DNA of 64,000 bases from JANRLF01 sp033762815 (GCA_033762815.1 JANRLF010000004.1:372001-436000), one strand, 5' to 3'; shown: positions 51,377 through 61,197, numbered from the stretch's first letter. Notes: generated by a model not told the origin, from the sequence alone. Program-made: numbers and translations.

Positions 51377-52495
51377 ATGAAAATCGTATTGCTCGAACCC
51401 TACTTCGCTGGCTCCCACCGCAGTTGGGCTGAGGGTTATCGGCAGCATTCCCGTCACCAATTAGAAATATTATCCCTACCCGGTAGCCATTGGAAATGGC
51501 GTATGCATGGCGGCGCTATCAGCTTAGCAAAACGTTACATAGAGCAGCAGCTGAAACCCGATTTGATATTGGCTACAGACATGCTGGATTTGAACCTTTT
51601 TCTGTCATTAACCAGAAAAGTAACTGCAAATATTCCCACGGCCATCTATTTCCATGAAAATCAATTGACCTATCCATGGTCGCCTAAGGATGAGGATACC
51701 AAACAACAACGCGACAACCACTATAGCTTTATCAATTATGCCTCGGCATTGACGGCTGATAGGGTATTCTTTAACTCCCAGTATCACTGCGATACATTCT
51801 TGCAGGCTTTGCCAGCTTTTCTAAAAGCTTTTCCTGACCATCAGGAAACCGACAGGGCAGCATTGATTAAAGCAAAAAGCTCAGTGCTGCATTTGGGTTT
51901 AGACTTGAAAGCTATGGATGCCATTAAGCCCCCAAAGCCTGAGAAACCCAACAGGGCAGTTATACTCTGGAACCATCGCTGGGAATATGATAAAAATCCG
52001 GACTTCTTTTTTAAAGTTTTAACGGATATAGCTGAACGTGGTGTGGAGTTCAAAGCCATCATCCTGGGCCAGCAATACGGCAAGCAACCTGAATGTTTTG
52101 AACACTTCAGGAACCAGTATGCCGACCGTATTTTACATTATGGTTATGTGGCATCTAGGGAAGAATACGTTAAGTGGCTCTGCATGGCCGATATCTTGCC
52201 GGTCACTTCCCAGCATGACTTTTTCGGAGCAAGTATTGTGGAAGCAATGTATTGTGATGTGATACCCTTATTGCCTAATCGATTGGCCTACCCTGAACAC
52301 TTGCCCAAACAGTTTCATCGCACCTTTTTTTACGATAAGGATGATGAATTGACCAACCGCCTACAGCGTATGATATTTGATGTAAGGGTGCTGCGCCCAC
52401 AGAAAGTTGCACACTTTATTGAAAAGTACGATTGGAGCTCTTTGAGTAAGCTATATGATGAGCAATTAGAAGGAGTAACCAAACCCAATACCTGA
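51377..52495 (+). CDS. tRNA-queuosine alpha-mannosyltransferase (DUF3524/GTDC1-like)
   Basis: 372 residues. The N-terminal DUF3524 block is clear: LLEPYFAGSHRSWAEGYRQH, LPGSHWKWRMHGGAISLA, LILATDMLDLNLFLSL, YFHENQLTYPW, DNHYSFINYASAL. The C-terminal half is a GT-B glycosyltransferase: ILWNHRWEYDKNPD, VILGQQYGKQPECFE, HYGYVASREEYVKWLCMADI, and the late DFFGASIVEAMYCDVIPLLPNRL. The animal homologue (GTDC1) mannosylates queuosine in tRNA-Asp; action on tRNA is inferred for this bacterial protein. It is probably transcribed together with the gene 6 bases upstream. Confidence 0.9.
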   Translation: MKIVLLEPYFAGSHRSWAEGYRQHSRHQLEILSLPGSHWKWRMHGGAISLAKRYIEQQLKPDLILATDMLDLNLFLSLTRKVTANIPTAIYFHENQLTYPWSPKDEDTKQQRDNHYSFINYASALTADRVFFNSQYHCDTFLQALPAFLKAFPDHQETDRAALIKAKSSVLHLGLDLKAMDAIKPPKPEKPNRAVILWNHRWEYDKNPDFFFKVLTDIAERGVEFKAIILGQQYGKQPECFEHFRNQYADRILHYGYVASREEYVKWLCMADILPVTSQHDFFGASIVEAMYCDVIPLLPNRLAYPEHLPKQFHRTFFYDKDDELTNRLQRMIFDVRVLRPQKVAHFIEKYDWSSLSKLYDEQLEGVTKPNT

Positions 52496-52513
52496 CAGGT
52501 ATTCCTTCTTGCG

Positions 52514-54322
52514 CTAAAAAGGATACTTACCCTCTGCTATCATATACTGGGCAATATCCCTACGCAAGTTGCGGGGATTGATTTTATTGGTTTTGCTAAA
52601 CTGCTTGGCTACCCTTAGCATCATCCGTTGTTCAAAGCCAGTGGTATAGCTCAAGATGGCATCCTTGGCTGCCTTATAGATTCGGTTGGCTGCCTCATAA
52701 ACATATACGCGAGCCATACTTTCTTGGTGGCGGAGCTGTTCTTCATCAGCACCAGCCAAGCCCATTGCTTTTTCGGTGCGCAATACCGTAGATTCTGCCA
52801 CATAAAGTTCTATCATCATATCGCTGATGTTCATCAATATTTCTTGCTCATCGGTAAGGCCAAGTTTGTACTTCTGTGCAGCCCTACCAGCAACTAATAG
52901 GCAGAGTTTCTTCAAATTCTCGAGGGTACTTTTTTCTTTGGCAAATGCCCCTCCACCAGGATTGGTAAATATCTGCGTAAATAGGGCCAAAGGCACTTTC
53001 TTGATGGGGCTGGTAATATCAATTTCTTTATCCTTAAAAGCTTTTTTGAAGAGAGTACCCACTGCCAACATGCGGTTGATTTCATTGGTACCTTCATAAA
53101 TACGGGTAATACGCGCATCGCGGTAACCTTTCTCGATATGCATTTCGGCACTAAAGCCCATTCCACCATGTATCTGTAATGCTTCATCCACCACATAATC
53201 CAACATTTCCGAACCATGCACCTTTACCAAGGCGCATTCGATGGCAAACTGCTCCACTGATTTCAATTTTGCCTCACTACTATCCATTCCATTGGCTACC
53301 AGAGCATCATATTCATCATCGATGTTTTGACCAGCCCTATAACTGGCAGATTCACAGGCATATAATCTTATTGCCATTTCAGCCAACTTGAATTGGATAG
53401 CACCAAACTCCGCAATCGGCTTTTCAAATTGTTTTCTATCCTTAGCATATTGGATTGTTTGACCAATGCACATTTTTGCCCCACCAATAACAGCGGCAGC
53501 CAATTTGATTCGACCAATATTCAGGATGTTCAAAGCTATTTTGAAACCATTGCCGCGTTTACTTAGCAGGTTTGCAATAGGCACCGGACAATTATTGAAA
53601 AACACCTGAACGGTAGAAGAACCTTTGATGCCCAATTTTTTCTCTTCCGGACCCAGCGTTACACCTCCAAAACCTTTTTCAACAATAAAAGCAGAAAGGT
53701 TTTTATCGTCATCGATTTTGGCAAAAACGATGAAAATATCTGCAAATCCGCCATTAGTAATCCACATTTTCTGCCCTGTAATCAAATAATGGCTCCCATC
53801 GGCAGAAAGTACTGCTTTGGTTTTGCCACTATTGGCATCGCTGCCCGCACCGGGTTCTGTCAAGCAATACGATACCTTGGTTTTCCCACTGGCTAAGCCA
53901 GGCAGATACTTAGCCTTTTGCTCCTCATTGCCATAATACAATATGGGCAATGTGCCTATACCCGTGTGTGCGCCCAAGGTAGTGCCAAATGAAAAGCCCA
54001 TACCCGACTTTTCAGCCACATACATGGTAGTATTGAAGTTCATGCCGAAGCCGCCATATTCTTCGGGTATGCTAGTTCCTAAAAGTCCCAATTCGCCAGC
54101 CTCTTCCAGTATGCGGGGCATTAGGCCTATATCTTTCATACTGTCAATTTCGTCCAGTCTAGGGTGTATCTCCCTTACGATATACTCTTCCATCGTTTGC
54201 CCTATCAAGCGTTGCTCCTCGCTCCATTCCTCAGGAATGAAAATATCATTGGCTGGTGTTTGGCGAAGCAGGAATTCACCGCCCTTTAAAGCTCTTTTGC
54301 TTGCAACTGTAGGCATTGGCAA
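52514..54322 (-). CDS. Acyl-CoA dehydrogenase, long form
   Basis: 602 residues. Flavin enzyme for the first step of beta-oxidation. N-terminal extension, then the acyl-CoA dehydrogenase fold: GLLGTSIPEEYGGFGMNFNT near residue 78, CLTEPGAGSDANSGKTKA near 152, GQKMWITNGGFADIF near 182, substrate- and FAD-binding QIHGGMGFSAEMHIEKGYRD near 388, and DARITRIYEGTNEINRMLAV near 406 with the catalytic Glu in YEGTNE. The last 150 residues are the extra helical domain found in VLCAD/ACAD9-like enzymes. Convergent with the mannosyltransferase gene and 86 bases after the RluA gene end. Confidence 0.93.
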   Translation of the reverse strand: MPMPTVASKRALKGGEFLLRQTPANDIFIPEEWSEEQRLIGQTMEEYIVREIHPRLDEIDSMKDIGLMPRILEEAGELGLLGTSIPEEYGGFGMNFNTTMYVAEKSGMGFSFGTTLGAHTGIGTLPILYYGNEEQKAKYLPGLASGKTKVSYCLTEPGAGSDANSGKTKAVLSADGSHYLITGQKMWITNGGFADIFIVFAKIDDDKNLSAFIVEKGFGGVTLGPEEKKLGIKGSSTVQVFFNNCPVPIANLLSKRGNGFKIALNILNIGRIKLAAAVIGGAKMCIGQTIQYAKDRKQFEKPIAEFGAIQFKLAEMAIRLYACESASYRAGQNIDDEYDALVANGMDSSEAKLKSVEQFAIECALVKVHGSEMLDYVVDEALQIHGGMGFSAEMHIEKGYRDARITRIYEGTNEINRMLAVGTLFKKAFKDKEIDITSPIKKVPLALFTQIFTNPGGGAFAKEKSTLENLKKLCLLVAGRAAQKYKLGLTDEQEILMNISDMMIELYVAESTVLRTEKAMGLAGADEEQLRHQESMARVYVYEAANRIYKAAKDAILSYTTGFEQRMMLRVAKQFSKTNKINPRNLRRDIAQYMIAEGKYPF

Positions 54323-54408
54323 TCAATTTTATAGCGGGCAAAGATATTAATTTTTGTACGAGGCTGTATAATTTGGTAGCTGCCCAAAGCTCTACTGAAA
54401 AAAAGGTT

Positions 54409-55452
54409 CTATCCTTTCGCTTTAAAGTATTGTCGCCACTTATCGATTACTTGTGCCATATCTGTTGGCAAGGGGCTTTCAAAATGGAGATGCTGCTTTG
54501 ATGTGGGATGTATAAAGCCTAAAACTGCAGCATGCAAAGCTTGTCGTGGTAGCAACTGGAAACAGTTTTCAACAAACTGTTTGTACTTTGAATATACGGT
54601 CCCCTTTACAATCCGATCGCCTCCATAGGTGTCATCATTGAACAAGGGATGCCCTATGTGCTGCATGTGTACCCGTATTTGATGCGTACGGCCTGTTTCC
54701 AATACACATTCCACTAGGGTAACATAACCGAAGCGTTCCAGTACTTTGTAATGGGTGATGGCCTCTTTGCCCAGTTCGCCCTCGGCAAAAAAGTCCATTT
54801 TCTTGCGAAAACGCTGGTGCCGCCCAATATGGCCCTCAATAGTGCCTTCAGCTTCTTTCATGTCACCCCATACCAAGGCTATATATTTCCGTTCAATGGT
54901 ATGGTGGAAAAATTGCTTGGCCAAAAAGGTCATGGCATACTCGTTTTTGGCTATCAATATCAATCCAGAAGTGTTTTTATCGATTCGGTGCACCAAGCCA
55001 GGGCGGATAGCATCATGAGGGTTTCCCAGCTCCTTGAAATGATAAAGGAGTGCATTTACCAAAGTGCCGGAATAATTGCCCGAACCTGGATGAACCACCA
55101 AACCAGCGGGTTTATCTATCACTACCAGTTGGTCATCTTCAAACACTACTTTTAGGGGAATATTCTCTGGCTCCAGCTTATATTCCCTCGCAGGGGTGCT
55201 TAGCACTATGGATATTTCGTCCAGTGCCTTTACTTTATAACTTGATTTTACAGCTTGGCCATTGACCAAAATAGCCCCAGCATCGGCAGCGGCCTGTAGT
55301 TTGCTGCGGCTTACCCCTTCAATACGATTGATGAGAAACTTGTCGATTCTTAGTGGCTCCTGACCCCTATCAGTCTTGATGCGATGATGTTCGTAGAGGT
55401 CGTCGGCCGCTTGTTCGTCCGATTCGGCAGGTATTAATTCCTCTTCATCCAT
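54409..55452 (-). CDS. RluA-family pseudouridine synthase
   Basis: 347 residues. Acidic N-terminus, an S4-like RNA-binding domain (residues 33-100, EPLRIDKFLINRIEGVSRSK), then the catalytic domain with VVIDKPAGLVVHPGSGN near 118, HRIDKNTSGL near 156 (catalytic Asp), and GRTHQIRVHMQHIGHPLFND near 256. It should convert uridine to pseudouridine in 23S rRNA, as RluD does, because it has an S4 domain and the RluD-like length; RluC specificity is possible. The neighbour downstream on this strand is the acyl-CoA dehydrogenase. Confidence 0.92.
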   Translation of the reverse strand: MDEEELIPAESDEQAADDLYEHHRIKTDRGQEPLRIDKFLINRIEGVSRSKLQAAADAGAILVNGQAVKSSYKVKALDEISIVLSTPAREYKLEPENIPLKVVFEDDQLVVIDKPAGLVVHPGSGNYSGTLVNALLYHFKELGNPHDAIRPGLVHRIDKNTSGLILIAKNEYAMTFLAKQFFHHTIERKYIALVWGDMKEAEGTIEGHIGRHQRFRKKMDFFAEGELGKEAITHYKVLERFGYVTLVECVLETGRTHQIRVHMQHIGHPLFNDDTYGGDRIVKGTVYSKYKQFVENCFQLLPRQALHAAVLGFIHPTSKQHLHFESPLPTDMAQVIDKWRQYFKAKG

Positions 55453-55469
55453 GCCGCCAAAGATAGGTA

Positions 55470-55877
55470 CTAAATTATCATTACGCCCCTTTTGGCTACC
55501 ACGGGAATATTGGTGAAGAAATCTTCCTGGATGCTTTCCGTTACGAAAACGTATTTCTTATCATAAAGAATACCATCAACCCAAAAACTTACCCAGAACT
55601 GATTATTAAGGGTGGTTAGCTCCTTTGGTAATATTTCCAACTCCACATATCCTTCAGCATCTACTTTTTCGATAAACTGTCGCAGTGCCGATGTTTTCAC
55701 CGCCTTGCCGTCAATTTCCCCATATCCTTCAGAACTTACCATTACGTTACTGATGGCCCTATCACGCAAATTGATTAGATATACTTTCCACATTGTCACT
55801 TCTTCCCCGGTTTTTTCATCGGGGGTTACGGCCATTGCCAAATTGGTCACTTTTCTGAAATCAATGTCTTTAATCAT
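55470..55877 (-). CDS. Conserved protein of unknown function
   Basis: 135 residues, no signal peptide. It alternates strands and short helices: MWKVYLINLRDRAISNVMVS, SEGYGEIDGKAVKTSALRQF, VELEILPKELTTLNNQFWVS, GILYDKKYVFVTESI. It looks like a small beta-sandwich of a Bacteroidota-specific family often found near RluA or ribosome-associated genes. It lies 17 bases before the RluA gene on the same strand, so it is probably co-transcribed with it. No motif names a function. Confidence 0.75.
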   Translation of the reverse strand: MIKDIDFRKVTNLAMAVTPDEKTGEEVTMWKVYLINLRDRAISNVMVSSEGYGEIDGKAVKTSALRQFIEKVDAEGYVELEILPKELTTLNNQFWVSFWVDGILYDKKYVFVTESIQEDFFTNIPVVAKRGVMII

Positions 55878-56018
55878 GATAAATCTCCTTACTTAATACT
55901 AATTAAACGAAATTATGGCAGACAAAGTTGCCATCTTATCCACAGGCAAAAGCTAAGCCATCCCTGCATTAAGGTTTAAATGGTGTTTTTAGTTCTTTAC
56001 TTGGGTAAGGGGGGGTAC

Positions 56019-56918
56019 TCAATACACATTGGTATTGTTGAATCGGTGGGCCACCACCAATTCTTTACTGCCTTTGGCATATAAATAAAATCCTTCTCCT
56101 GATTTTACTCCCAGCTTTCCAGCAGTTACCATGTTGATCAATAAGGGACAAGGGGCATACTTGGGGTTGCCAAAGCCATGATGCAATACTTGCAATATGG
56201 AAAGGCAAACATCAAGACCAATAAAGTCCGCCAACTGCAAGGGGCCCATGGGATGCGCCATACCGAGTTTCATAACAGCATCAATTTCCTCCACTCCTGC
56301 TACTCCCTCATACAAAGTATAGATGGCTTCATTAATCATCGGCATCAAAATACGGTTCGCCACAAAGCCTGGATAATCATTTACTTCTACAGGGGTCTTA
56401 CCCAATTTTTCAGACAAAGACATAATGATGCCCGTTACGGCATCGCTGGTAGCATAACCCCTAATGACTTCCACCAGCTTCATAATAGGTACCGGGTTCA
56501 TAAAGTGCATTCCTATCACTTTGTCAGGCCGGGTGGTGGCAGCACCTAGTTTGGTTATCGAGATGGAAGAGGTATTAGTGGCAAGTATGGTGGCTTCATC
56601 GCACAACTCGTCCAACTGTTGAAAAATCTTCAATTTGAGGTCGATATTTTCAGTAGCAGCCTCCACTACCAATTCCGCACCCAAAACACCTTGTGATACC
56701 GAACTATAGGTGCTCAAATTGGCCATGGTGGCTTCTTTAGTAGCTTGGTCAATCGTTCCCTTGCCCACCATGCGGTCCAAATTGTTGGAAATGGTATTAA
56801 CCGCTCGTTCCAATGCAGCTTCAGAAATATCAATCAGCGCTACTTTAAAACCATGTTGCGCAAAGGTGTGGGCAATGCCATTGCCCATAGTTCCTGCTCC
56901 GATAACCGATACTATCAT
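56019..56918 (-). CDS. 3-hydroxyacyl-CoA (3-hydroxybutyryl-CoA) dehydrogenase
   Basis: 299 residues, the length of the short single-domain form (PaaH/Hbd). NAD-binding VIGAGTMGNGIAHTFA near residues 5-20; ATENIDLKLKIFQQLDELC near 87; ATNTSSISIT near 112; catalytic His in GMHFMNPVPIMKLVEVI near 137-153; DYPGFVANRILMPMINEAI near 178. C-terminal domain HPMGPLQLADFIGLDVCLSI. It oxidises (S)-3-hydroxyacyl-CoA to 3-oxoacyl-CoA, or the reverse in butyrate/PHB-like metabolism. It lies 100 to 400 bases from, but is not clearly co-transcribed with, its neighbours. Confidence 0.92.
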   Translation of the reverse strand: MIVSVIGAGTMGNGIAHTFAQHGFKVALIDISEAALERAVNTISNNLDRMVGKGTIDQATKEATMANLSTYSSVSQGVLGAELVVEAATENIDLKLKIFQQLDELCDEATILATNTSSISITKLGAATTRPDKVIGMHFMNPVPIMKLVEVIRGYATSDAVTGIIMSLSEKLGKTPVEVNDYPGFVANRILMPMINEAIYTLYEGVAGVEEIDAVMKLGMAHPMGPLQLADFIGLDVCLSILQVLHHGFGNPKYAPCPLLINMVTAGKLGVKSGEGFYLYAKGSKELVVAHRFNNTNVY

Positions 56919-56948
56919 AGATATTGATTTTTGGTGTGCAAGTTACGC

Positions 56949-58604
56949 TTATTGGAACAAAACCTTTTCTCTCACAATACTTTCTCCTACTTTGATTTCC
57001 ACAATGTAAACCCCAGCTGGCAATGATTTCCTATCCATTTGTATGGGTTGGAGTGTGGGTTCTAGTTGGTAGATCTTTCTTCCTGTCAAATCCATCAAAA
57101 CAATACTTTCCACCTTGTAATCTGTTTGCCAGTCAATCAAGACATATGTTTCAGCAGGATTAGGGTACACCCTTATCCATTTATTGGCAGCATCATTAAT
57201 CCCAGTAGTGCCTAGGGTAATGGTTGCCGTCTTTGCACAACCATTGGAATCCGTAACGGTAACGGTGTACTCACCATTTTGCAAACCAGTAATCAAGGAA
57301 TCGTTTTCCCCGTTGCTCCACTGTATAGTATAGCCTGTACCACCGCTTACGCTGGCAAGTGCACCTGCATCACTTGCCCCTGGCACCGATTCCCCATCGC
57401 CTATCAATTGGACAGCAAGATTGTTTTCTCTTTTTCGGTAACCGTCAAAAAACAGTTTTGCATTGAGTAGTGCAGGGGTTACACACCCGCCATGGTCGTT
57501 ATTGGCACCGCCACTCCTAGCTACCACATTTTGCCCACCTGCTGCAATCAACCTATCACGGGCTACGATGGCATTTTCATAGTTCACTGCCTTGTCACCC
57601 TCACAATAGGTCATGAGTATAGGTGCCCGAGGTATCCATCCCCGCCAAGTATCGTTGTCTTTCAATGCTACATTGAAGAAATGGTTGGTATCTGCCTGAA
57701 AATCTGCCAAAACCTGGGGTACCAATATTAGCTTTGGTACTGAAGGCATGACCGCATTGATTTGCCCAGTATTATAAGTGCCATCAAACAAAGGTGGCAA
57801 CAAGGTGTCATAAGGGGAGACGATTACTTCTTGAACGCTATCATAGAAAGTGCCATACACATCCTGATAGGCAAACATCACGTATGGTAGATATGATGGG
57901 TCGGGATAAGGGGTATTGGCTACCAGAAAATCCTTTTGCTTGCCCGAAATATCATACGGACCAGATAGTGGTGCACAGGCTGTAACCGTAAACTCATTAG
58001 CGTGGAAAGTTTCCAGTTCCCTTTGCGTGGCCATAGCCGCATGCCCCCCTTGAGAGTAACCTGTCAGGAATATTTGACCATTTAGTGCTATGTTGTTATT
58101 AGCACAAAACTCTCTACAGGCCCTTAACATATCGCGAGTGGCGGTAGCTTCTGATTTTGCGTGCACGTATGGATGCATACCAGGCGAATCGCCCAAGCCC
58201 AGATAATCGGGCATGGCGGTAGCATAACCGTCAGACGAAAATACAATGCCAATAGGGGTTTCATAGCTGATGCGGGATGGTACATCAAAACGGTAATTAA
58301 TGGTACCATGGTTGTAACATCCTAAGGGCAAAGGACAAGGAACATTTTGTGGTACTATAAACAAGCCAGAGGCAATGGTATTGCCTGTTCCCCTACTATT
58401 TACGGTATTGTAAACAATTTTATAAGCCTTTACACCATAATTAACGGGCACCAAAGGATTGGCCGGTATGCCCTGTGCAACCATGTATGAATCCACCTCC
58501 GCTTTGGTAAAATCCAATATCAAACTGTCACTGATTAAATACTGGGCCTTCAAGAAAAAGGGGCTGAACAAAAAACAAATTAATAGCCAATTTAAAGTCT
58601 TCAT
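56949..58604 (-). CDS. Secreted alpha/beta hydrolase with T9SS sorting domain
   Basis: 551 residues from MKTLNWLLICFLFSPFFLKA (signal peptide); an in-frame ATG at 58646 would spoil the signal. The hydrolase domain has the nucleophile elbow GYSQGGHAAM (Ser in GxSxG), CNHG-like GCYNHGTINYRF (oxyanion region), a possible Asp and the late NNDHGGCVTPALLNAKLFFDG with the His. This resembles secretory lipases/prolyl-oligopeptidase-like esterases. An Ig-like 'YTVTVTDSNGCAKTATITL' strand set precedes the C-terminal T9SS domain (IRVYPNPAETYVLIDWQTD). The ATG is 79 bases from the divergent YraN gene. Confidence 0.88.
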   Translation of the reverse strand: MKTLNWLLICFLFSPFFLKAQYLISDSLILDFTKAEVDSYMVAQGIPANPLVPVNYGVKAYKIVYNTVNSRGTGNTIASGLFIVPQNVPCPLPLGCYNHGTINYRFDVPSRISYETPIGIVFSSDGYATAMPDYLGLGDSPGMHPYVHAKSEATATRDMLRACREFCANNNIALNGQIFLTGYSQGGHAAMATQRELETFHANEFTVTACAPLSGPYDISGKQKDFLVANTPYPDPSYLPYVMFAYQDVYGTFYDSVQEVIVSPYDTLLPPLFDGTYNTGQINAVMPSVPKLILVPQVLADFQADTNHFFNVALKDNDTWRGWIPRAPILMTYCEGDKAVNYENAIVARDRLIAAGGQNVVARSGGANNDHGGCVTPALLNAKLFFDGYRKRENNLAVQLIGDGESVPGASDAGALASVSGGTGYTIQWSNGENDSLITGLQNGEYTVTVTDSNGCAKTATITLGTTGINDAANKWIRVYPNPAETYVLIDWQTDYKVESIVLMDLTGRKIYQLEPTLQPIQMDRKSLPAGVYIVEIKVGESIVREKVLFQ

Positions 58605-58682
58605 GTTATGCACAATGGTGAGGCAATTCATAAATTTAGTACTCAAGGTTCAATAATAGACATTTCAAAGAGAAATAAGTTC

Positions 58683-59048
58683 ATGGCAGGCAACATAGAG
58701 CTAGGATTGGAAGGCGAACAATTGGCCAAAGCTTATCTGGAGCAAAAAGGTTATCAGGTATTACAATGCAACTGGCGCCATGCCCGTGCCGAGATAGACC
58801 TGATTTGTAAACATATGGCAATGTTGATATTCGTCGAAATCAAGACTCGCAAGGGCAGCTATTATGGCGAGCCGGAACTAGCCATATCCACCACAAAACA
58901 AAAGCAAATGATTGCTGCAGCAGAAGCATACATCTATGAACATAACCATCAGGGTGAACTTCGATTCGATACCATTGCTATACAACAAACCACTAATGGC
59001 TGGGAAATCACCCATTTTGAAGATGCCTTTTATCCCTATCAGCAATAA
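58683..59048 (+). CDS. YraN/UPF0102 family protein
   Basis: 121 residues from MAGNIELGLEGEQLAKAYLE; a longer frame from 58608 has no family match in its first 25 residues. It carries the nuclease-like fold typical of the family: GEQLAKAYLEQKGYQVLQCN, ARAEIDLICKHMAMLIFVEIK (Asp, then V-E-I-K, the Endonuclease_V/RecB-like core), then RKGSYYGEPELAISTTKQKQ. The cellular role of YraN proteins is not established. A weak hairpin follows. Confidence 0.9.
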   Translation: MAGNIELGLEGEQLAKAYLEQKGYQVLQCNWRHARAEIDLICKHMAMLIFVEIKTRKGSYYGEPELAISTTKQKQMIAAAEAYIYEHNHQGELRFDTIAIQQTTNGWEITHFEDAFYPYQQ

Positions 59049-59050
59049 AA

Positions 59051-59079
59051 AAAGGCACCCTTCTTTGAAAGATGCCTTT
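59051..59079. terminator. Hairpin terminator between convergent genes
   Basis: AAAGGCA (59051-59057) pairs with TGCCTTT (59073-59079) and encloses TCTTTGAAAGA, with a run of A before it. It lies just after the YraN stop at 59048 and 21 bases before the end of the next minus gene, so it can serve both. Confidence 0.65.
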
Positions 59080-59099
59080 GTATACCAGTCTGATAATAC

Positions 59100-60119
59100 T
59101 TACTGTACCGGATAATAGATATTGGTCAGCCATTTGCTGGTATCTTTCTCCATCATCGGGTCAGAAACATAGGTTTCCCAGGGGGCACCTACAATAGTTA
59201 ACTTGTTATCGGTAATATACGCTTGCAATTGGTCATGTGCGGCATCCATCTTATCATAGGCGCCATGGTACTCCAACATTACTGCCTTCTTATGGCCCAA
59301 TGGCCTTACCAAAATACCATTCTTGGCATCAATTTTACCAGATATTGGCAAAGCAGCTTCAATATCCATCATGCGCTTTTCAATATTGTAATTTGTATAA
59401 AAAGCTGAAGGCGGTCCCGTGGGTTCTACTTTGCTTTGCGCTAAAAATGCTCCGATGGAACCATACATACTGCCAAGGCTCTCAGAAATATTATCAAAAG
59501 CAACATTCTTTTTTGATACAGTGGCAAACCATTGCTCTTGCAAATCAATTACCTGTGGTTTTGCAACAGTATTGTTGCTAGCAGTTGTCGGATTCGTTTT
59601 CAAATAAGTGTCCAAACCCTCCAATGAAGTTTTAAAGTCATTTACCATAGCACCTTTGAACATTCCCATCATTAAACGAACAAAAGGGTTCATACCCAAG
59701 TCATTATCCATCACCCATCGTACCTCAGTAGCATTGCCACCTTTATCTACAAAGTATATAGTGGAAGTAGGTTTCCCTCCAAAGCCAAAATCCAATTCTG
59801 ACACCATTTCTTGGTTTTCCCTGGTAGAAACGATAGTCATGCTGCCTTCACCATTTTTCTTTCCTTCCCATTTCCTTATTTGGCCAACTCCCCCATCAGG
59901 CCCCTCAAAAGTTACCTTTTGCTCAGGATCGTTTTTGCTCCAGGCATCCCATTTGCCCCAAGTTCTTAAATCTGAAACTGCCCTATATACTTGGTCGATA
60001 GGGGCATTTACCTGGCCGGTATATTCCACATGCATTTGTCTTGGCATTATGAAACCAGCAATGGTTATTAATAAAATCAATGACAAGATGACAAGCAATA
60101 CAATTTTTAAAGCTTTCAT
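59100..60119 (-). CDS. Membrane-anchored SRPBCC domain fused to a GyrI-like domain
   Basis: 339 residues from MKALKIVLLVILSLILLITI, an N-terminal membrane anchor; a longer start at 60188 adds 23 residues with no signal character. Residues 28-180 are an SRPBCC ligand-binding domain (VNAPIDQVYRAVSDLRTWGK, then FEGPDGGVGQIRKWEG, GNATEVRWVMDNDLGMNP). Residues 190-339 are a GyrI/AraC-effector-like small-molecule domain (QWFATVSKKNVAFDNISESL, KKAVMLEYHGAYDKMDAAHD, WETYVSDPMMEKD). Two ligand domains on one membrane anchor suggest a sensor or carrier for a hydrophobic compound; this is inference. Confidence 0.85.
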   Translation of the reverse strand: MKALKIVLLVILSLILLITIAGFIMPRQMHVEYTGQVNAPIDQVYRAVSDLRTWGKWDAWSKNDPEQKVTFEGPDGGVGQIRKWEGKKNGEGSMTIVSTRENQEMVSELDFGFGGKPTSTIYFVDKGGNATEVRWVMDNDLGMNPFVRLMMGMFKGAMVNDFKTSLEGLDTYLKTNPTTASNNTVAKPQVIDLQEQWFATVSKKNVAFDNISESLGSMYGSIGAFLAQSKVEPTGPPSAFYTNYNIEKRMMDIEAALPISGKIDAKNGILVRPLGHKKAVMLEYHGAYDKMDAAHDQLQAYITDNKLTIVGAPWETYVSDPMMEKDTSKWLTNIYYPVQ

Positions 60120-60309
60120 TTTCGGAATATTTTGGTGTAGAACGAAAGTAATAAATACTTGACTAATTGTTAAAATGTGGTTTAACAACTTTCCAAACTA
60201 AAATGACAAAAATTCAGATGTCTATGTTCGAAGCTTTTTTATTGATTACATTAGCCCTAAAGCACATTAACTTTACTAAGGCAATCCAATAATAGCATCC
60301 ACCTTACTC

Positions 60310-61197
60310 GTGACTATCGAAATCATTGAAAAGTATCCTCTTTCTATTGTTCCTTCCATTTCAGGTATTGAGGTCTGGGAAGAAAAAATATACCTGATAG
60401 GCGATGATAGTGCATACGTTTATATAATGGATGCAAATCTCCAATTCCTGCAAACAGTACAACTCTTCAAAAGCAGAAGAAAACCAGGTGAAAAAATACC
60501 CAAATTGTTAAAGGCTGATTTAGAGGCCATGGCGGTATTTCAATGGCATGAACGCCCGTTCCTGCTGATGCTGGGCTCAGGCTCACTAGCCGTACAAAGA
60601 GAAAGGGGCTATCTGCTTAATCTGCATGACCATAGCCAAGTATTAACGGTGGATTTATCCAAGCTATATGCAATGTTGCAAAAAGAATATGGCATAGAAG
60701 AATTGAATATAGAAGGCCTTACAGCTACAAAGAGTAATCTTTACATGGTGCAAAGGGGCAACTTACATGGTGACAATTACTTGCTCAAGTTTGATATGGA
60801 AGCGTTAATATGCCATCTTTTAGGTCATGAGGCATTACCACCCAAGCCCATAAGCTTCCCTTTTGATTTAGGCGGATACCAACAATGGTTACTGGGTTTT
60901 ACCGGTCTACATACTTTGAACGAGCAAATGCTGCTGGCCACCTTAACCGTAGAAGCTACTGACAGCACCTATCTAGATGGGCAAGTAATGGGTAGCTTTG
61001 TGGGATTGATAGATTTAAACAGCCATCCGCCCGTAATTGAAAAGCAACAACTGGCATTTCAAGGAGCGCACATTTTAGAAAAAGCGGAATCTTTAGCGGT
61101 GTGGCAGCAGAAGAGCGACCATGAATACATTTTGCTCTTGGCTACTGATAATGATGACCAGCCTTCGTCGATTTACAAGGCTAGGTTGACGGTTTAA
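60310..61197 (+). CDS. Beta-propeller-like protein of unknown function
   Basis: 295 residues starting at GTG (60310). There is no signal peptide. The layout is a chain of strand pairs with YVYIMDANLQFLQTVQLF, KADLEAMAVFQWHERPFLLM, GSGSLAVQRERGYLLNL, EELNIEGLTATKSNLYMVQR, LLLATDNDDQPSSIYKARL, as in a small cytosolic propeller of the DUF6929 type. The family function is unknown. The gene is alone, 190 bases after the divergent SRPBCC gene. Confidence 0.72.
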   Translation: MTIEIIEKYPLSIVPSISGIEVWEEKIYLIGDDSAYVYIMDANLQFLQTVQLFKSRRKPGEKIPKLLKADLEAMAVFQWHERPFLLMLGSGSLAVQRERGYLLNLHDHSQVLTVDLSKLYAMLQKEYGIEELNIEGLTATKSNLYMVQRGNLHGDNYLLKFDMEALICHLLGHEALPPKPISFPFDLGGYQQWLLGFTGLHTLNEQMLLATLTVEATDSTYLDGQVMGSFVGLIDLNSHPPVIEKQQLAFQGAHILEKAESLAVWQQKSDHEYILLLATDNDDQPSSIYKARLTV

